Shown: one piece after another, positions 6,278 to 7,913 of the stretch
How the letters are laid out: each line of letters begins with the position of its first letter
Numbering within the stretch: the stretch's first letter is position 1
Assembly (NCBI GenBank): GCA_001464165.1
Contig: LNEX01000124.1
Location: 1-7,913, forward strand
Length of the DNA stretch: 7,913 bases
Direction: 5' to 3'
DNA from: a bacterium Ga0077546
Lineage (GTDB): Bacteria > Cyanobacteriota > Vampirovibrionia > Obscuribacterales > Obscuribacteraceae
The notes under the pieces: generated by a model
The model's input: only the letters and a program-made list of their open reading frames with translations
Told to the model about the DNA's origin: nothing
Databases searched by the model: none
Translations under genes and position numbers: made by a program

Positions 6278-7913
6278 CTATTGGTGGGCGAGGGCGACAT
6301 CTACGGCCATTAGACCACCGGGATCGTTAAAGCTAACTTTTACCAAGCTGCCTGTTGTTGAAGTAAAACTGCGAGCTATTCTGTCTTGACCTGGTACTTG
6401 GTCGGGCAAGATCACGGGAGTTGGATCGTCCCAGGATAGTTGCATGCGTGTAGGTACTAGGTCTTTCGAACCAGACATATCATCTGAAACGTAAGCAGTT
6501 AGATAGACTGGCGGATTGAGTGCTTGTTCGTTGGCTATTTTTGTACTCGAGAAGAGTAAACTCATTTTCTCAATGCCGGGGGTATTGTCGAATGTGAGCC
6601 AGTCTTTGGGAAGAGGATAGTCTGTTTTGGCGGCCAAATAGTTTTTGGTGCCGGTATCTTTTGATGGGAAGAGAATTGTCTTTTTACCGCTGCTTCCTTC
6701 TTTCATGACGATATAGGCGTAGCCAGCAGTATCAGGAATGATATGGAAGCGGATGGAGTCACCAGATTTAAAAGCCATCTTGTTGTTGCAGCGATATATT
6801 TTGCCGCCTCTGTTCAGCTCAATCCAGTAAGACATACCTGAGCTAGATGAGACCTTAAGATCATGGTCTGTTGCCGGTGCAACTTTGTTTGAATTTGCTG
6901 GTTTAACCAGTATGGGAGCCGCTAAAGCTACTTTTTCTTCTGGTTTCTTTTCAGGCTGTTTAACGTTTTGTTCTTCGGCAATTCTAGTGTCTTCAGCACT
7001 GTCTTGGCCTTTAGCCAATACTTTTTTGTCAATCCAGTTGCTGATGTAACTTAGATCGTCTTTGCTGAACTGACCTTCTTCGAAGATTAAGTGCTCTGCC
7101 GAGTTCGACATAACTTTGTCTTTGTTTGGTGTAGCTAGGCTGTCAAAGAGCTTGAAGGTCGCAACTGGTCTAACTAATTTGTCATTTGATCCCATGATGA
7201 ATAAAACTGGTGTTTTCTTAATTTGACCAGCGCTATCGAAATTTCCGTTCATAAATTTCTGGAAGGCGATTAGCTCATTGGGGCTAATTTTCGTGCGACA
7301 TAATGGGTCGTTGAGCCAACGTTCGCGTAAGTCACTTTTTTTTGTAGCTGCTCCTACGACCATCGGGCCAATATCAATTGGTTTGTTGAAGCCGCCAAAG
7401 ACAGCGTGAACTCCAACCTTTAGACTGTTGTCAACGGTATTGAAGCGATCGCCTGAAGGCACTGATGAAATCAAGCCGTCGACCAAGTCTGGATAGAGTG
7501 CCGTTGCATGGATGCCTATGCCACCTCCCATTGATTCACCCAGCATTATTAAGGGCAAACCAGGGTGAGCTTTGCGAATCTCAGTAAGGGCTCGCTTAAT
7601 ATCTATTAGGGAGCCATCAAAGTCGATTAAGGCATTTTTTTGCTTAGGAATCCAGGAGCCGAAACCGCGCATGTCGATGGCGTAAGTGATTAGTCCTTTC
7701 TTTGCCATCTCACGACCAAAGTCTTCGTATGTTCCTTTGTGCAGTCCCAGACCGTGAATACAGAGTAAGACGGCTCTGGGTTCGGCGGCCTCGTCAATCC
7801 AGCGAATACAGGGAATCTTGTCGAGTTTGTCGGCTTTGCCTGACTTGGCTCCAGATTCAGTGACAATTGCGGCAGCTCTTGTGAGGCTTGCGGCCTGATT
7901 GACTGGATGAAAA
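6278..7913 (-). CDS. Alpha/beta hydrolase (S33/monoacylglycerol-lipase type) fused to DUF4384, 5' partial
   Basis: The frame stays open from the right edge (first full codon 7912-7910) to TAG at 6280-6278, giving 544 visible residues; the true start is outside the window. The ATG at 7708 is internal, because the oxyanion-hole motif CIHGLGLHKGTY (51-62) precedes it. The hydrolase domain (about 33-298) has the nucleophile elbow GESMGG with S127, an acid D244 (MGSNDKLV) and H274 (SAEHLIF), so a complete triad. Members of this family hydrolyse monoacylglycerols, lysophospholipids or small esters; the substrate here is unknown. A charged, Pro/Lys-rich linker (about 303-345) leads to a DUF4384-like domain (about 358-460; FKSGDSIRFHI, GYAYIVMKEG, ILFPS). 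A final stretch of about 80 residues is unassigned. DUF4384 is usually found with caspase-like or kinase proteins, so its presence beside a caspase-fold gene suggests a shared pathway. Location is unclear without the N-terminus. Confidence 0.9.
   Translation of the reverse strand, partial: FHPVNQAASLTRAAAIVTESGAKSGKADKLDKIPCIRWIDEAAEPRAVLLCIHGLGLHKGTYEDFGREMAKKGLITYAIDMRGFGSWIPKQKNALIDFDGSLIDIKRALTEIRKAHPGLPLIMLGESMGGGIGIHATALYPDLVDGLISSVPSGDRFNTVDNSLKVGVHAVFGGFNKPIDIGPMVVGAATKKSDLRERWLNDPLCRTKISPNELIAFQKFMNGNFDSAGQIKKTPVLFIMGSNDKLVRPVATFKLFDSLATPNKDKVMSNSAEHLIFEEGQFSKDDLSYISNWIDKKVLAKGQDSAEDTRIAEEQNVKQPEKKPEEKVALAAPILVKPANSNKVAPATDHDLKVSSSSGMSYWIELNRGGKIYRCNNKMAFKSGDSIRFHIIPDTAGYAYIVMKEGSSGKKTILFPSKDTGTKNYLAAKTDYPLPKDWLTFDNTPGIEKMSLLFSSTKIANEQALNPPVYLTAYVSDDMSGSKDLVPTRMQLSWDDPTPVILPDQVPGQDRIARSFTSTTGSLVKVSFNDPGGLMAVDVALAHQ

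Noticed and set aside
6063..6389. 108-aa plus-strand frame across the pseudocaspase/hydrolase junction
   Set aside because: It is antisense to two well-supported genes and resembles no protein family; a shadow frame.
3463..7913. Anti-phage defence operon (caspase plus nuclease-like protein)
   Set aside because: The caspase is inactive and has a signal peptide, and the EEP domain is predicted outside the cytoplasm. There is no sensor or defence hallmark gene, so an envelope role is more likely.

Overview
The window looks like a mid-GC bacterial chromosome fragment rich in eukaryote-like signalling domains: a Hanks-type Ser/Thr kinase, leucine-rich repeats, a caspase fold, TPRs and DUF4384. 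Few genes have a clear Shine-Dalgarno site. This mix fits a non-photosynthetic cyanobacterial relative (Vampirovibrionia/Obscuribacterales-like), but that is a guess from domain style. There are no rRNA or tRNA genes, CRISPR arrays, transposases or phage genes.

Left half, plus strand. The C-terminal 73 codons of an unrecognised protein (1-224) overlap by one base a 233-aa protein with a degenerate GGDEF domain (224-925). That domain has lost catalytic residues but keeps the RxxD c-di-GMP inhibitory site. A 130-bp spacer follows, then a 790-aa membrane protein (1056-3428). It has a complete cytoplasmic Ser/Thr kinase, one transmembrane helix and a predicted exported leucine-rich-repeat domain, a layout like a receptor kinase.

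Right half, minus strand, converging on the kinase with only 34 bp between the stops. In transcription order it encodes: (a) an alpha/beta hydrolase (S33/monoacylglycerol-lipase type) fused to a DUF4384 domain, whose 5' end lies beyond the window; (b) a secreted caspase-fold protein with seven TPRs whose catalytic cysteine is replaced by proline (pseudocaspase); (c) a membrane-anchored endonuclease/exonuclease/phosphatase (EEP) family protein. The genes are packed 24 bp apart and then overlapping, so they look like one operon. The second and third products are predicted to act outside the cytoplasm.

The most notable points are the pseudocaspase/DUF4384-hydrolase/EEP operon, the pseudo-GGDEF with an intact I-site, the kinase-TM-LRR architecture, and the EEP gene, whose conserved N-terminus extends upstream of any ATG/GTG/TTG start. 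No function for the operon as a whole can be proven from sequence alone.
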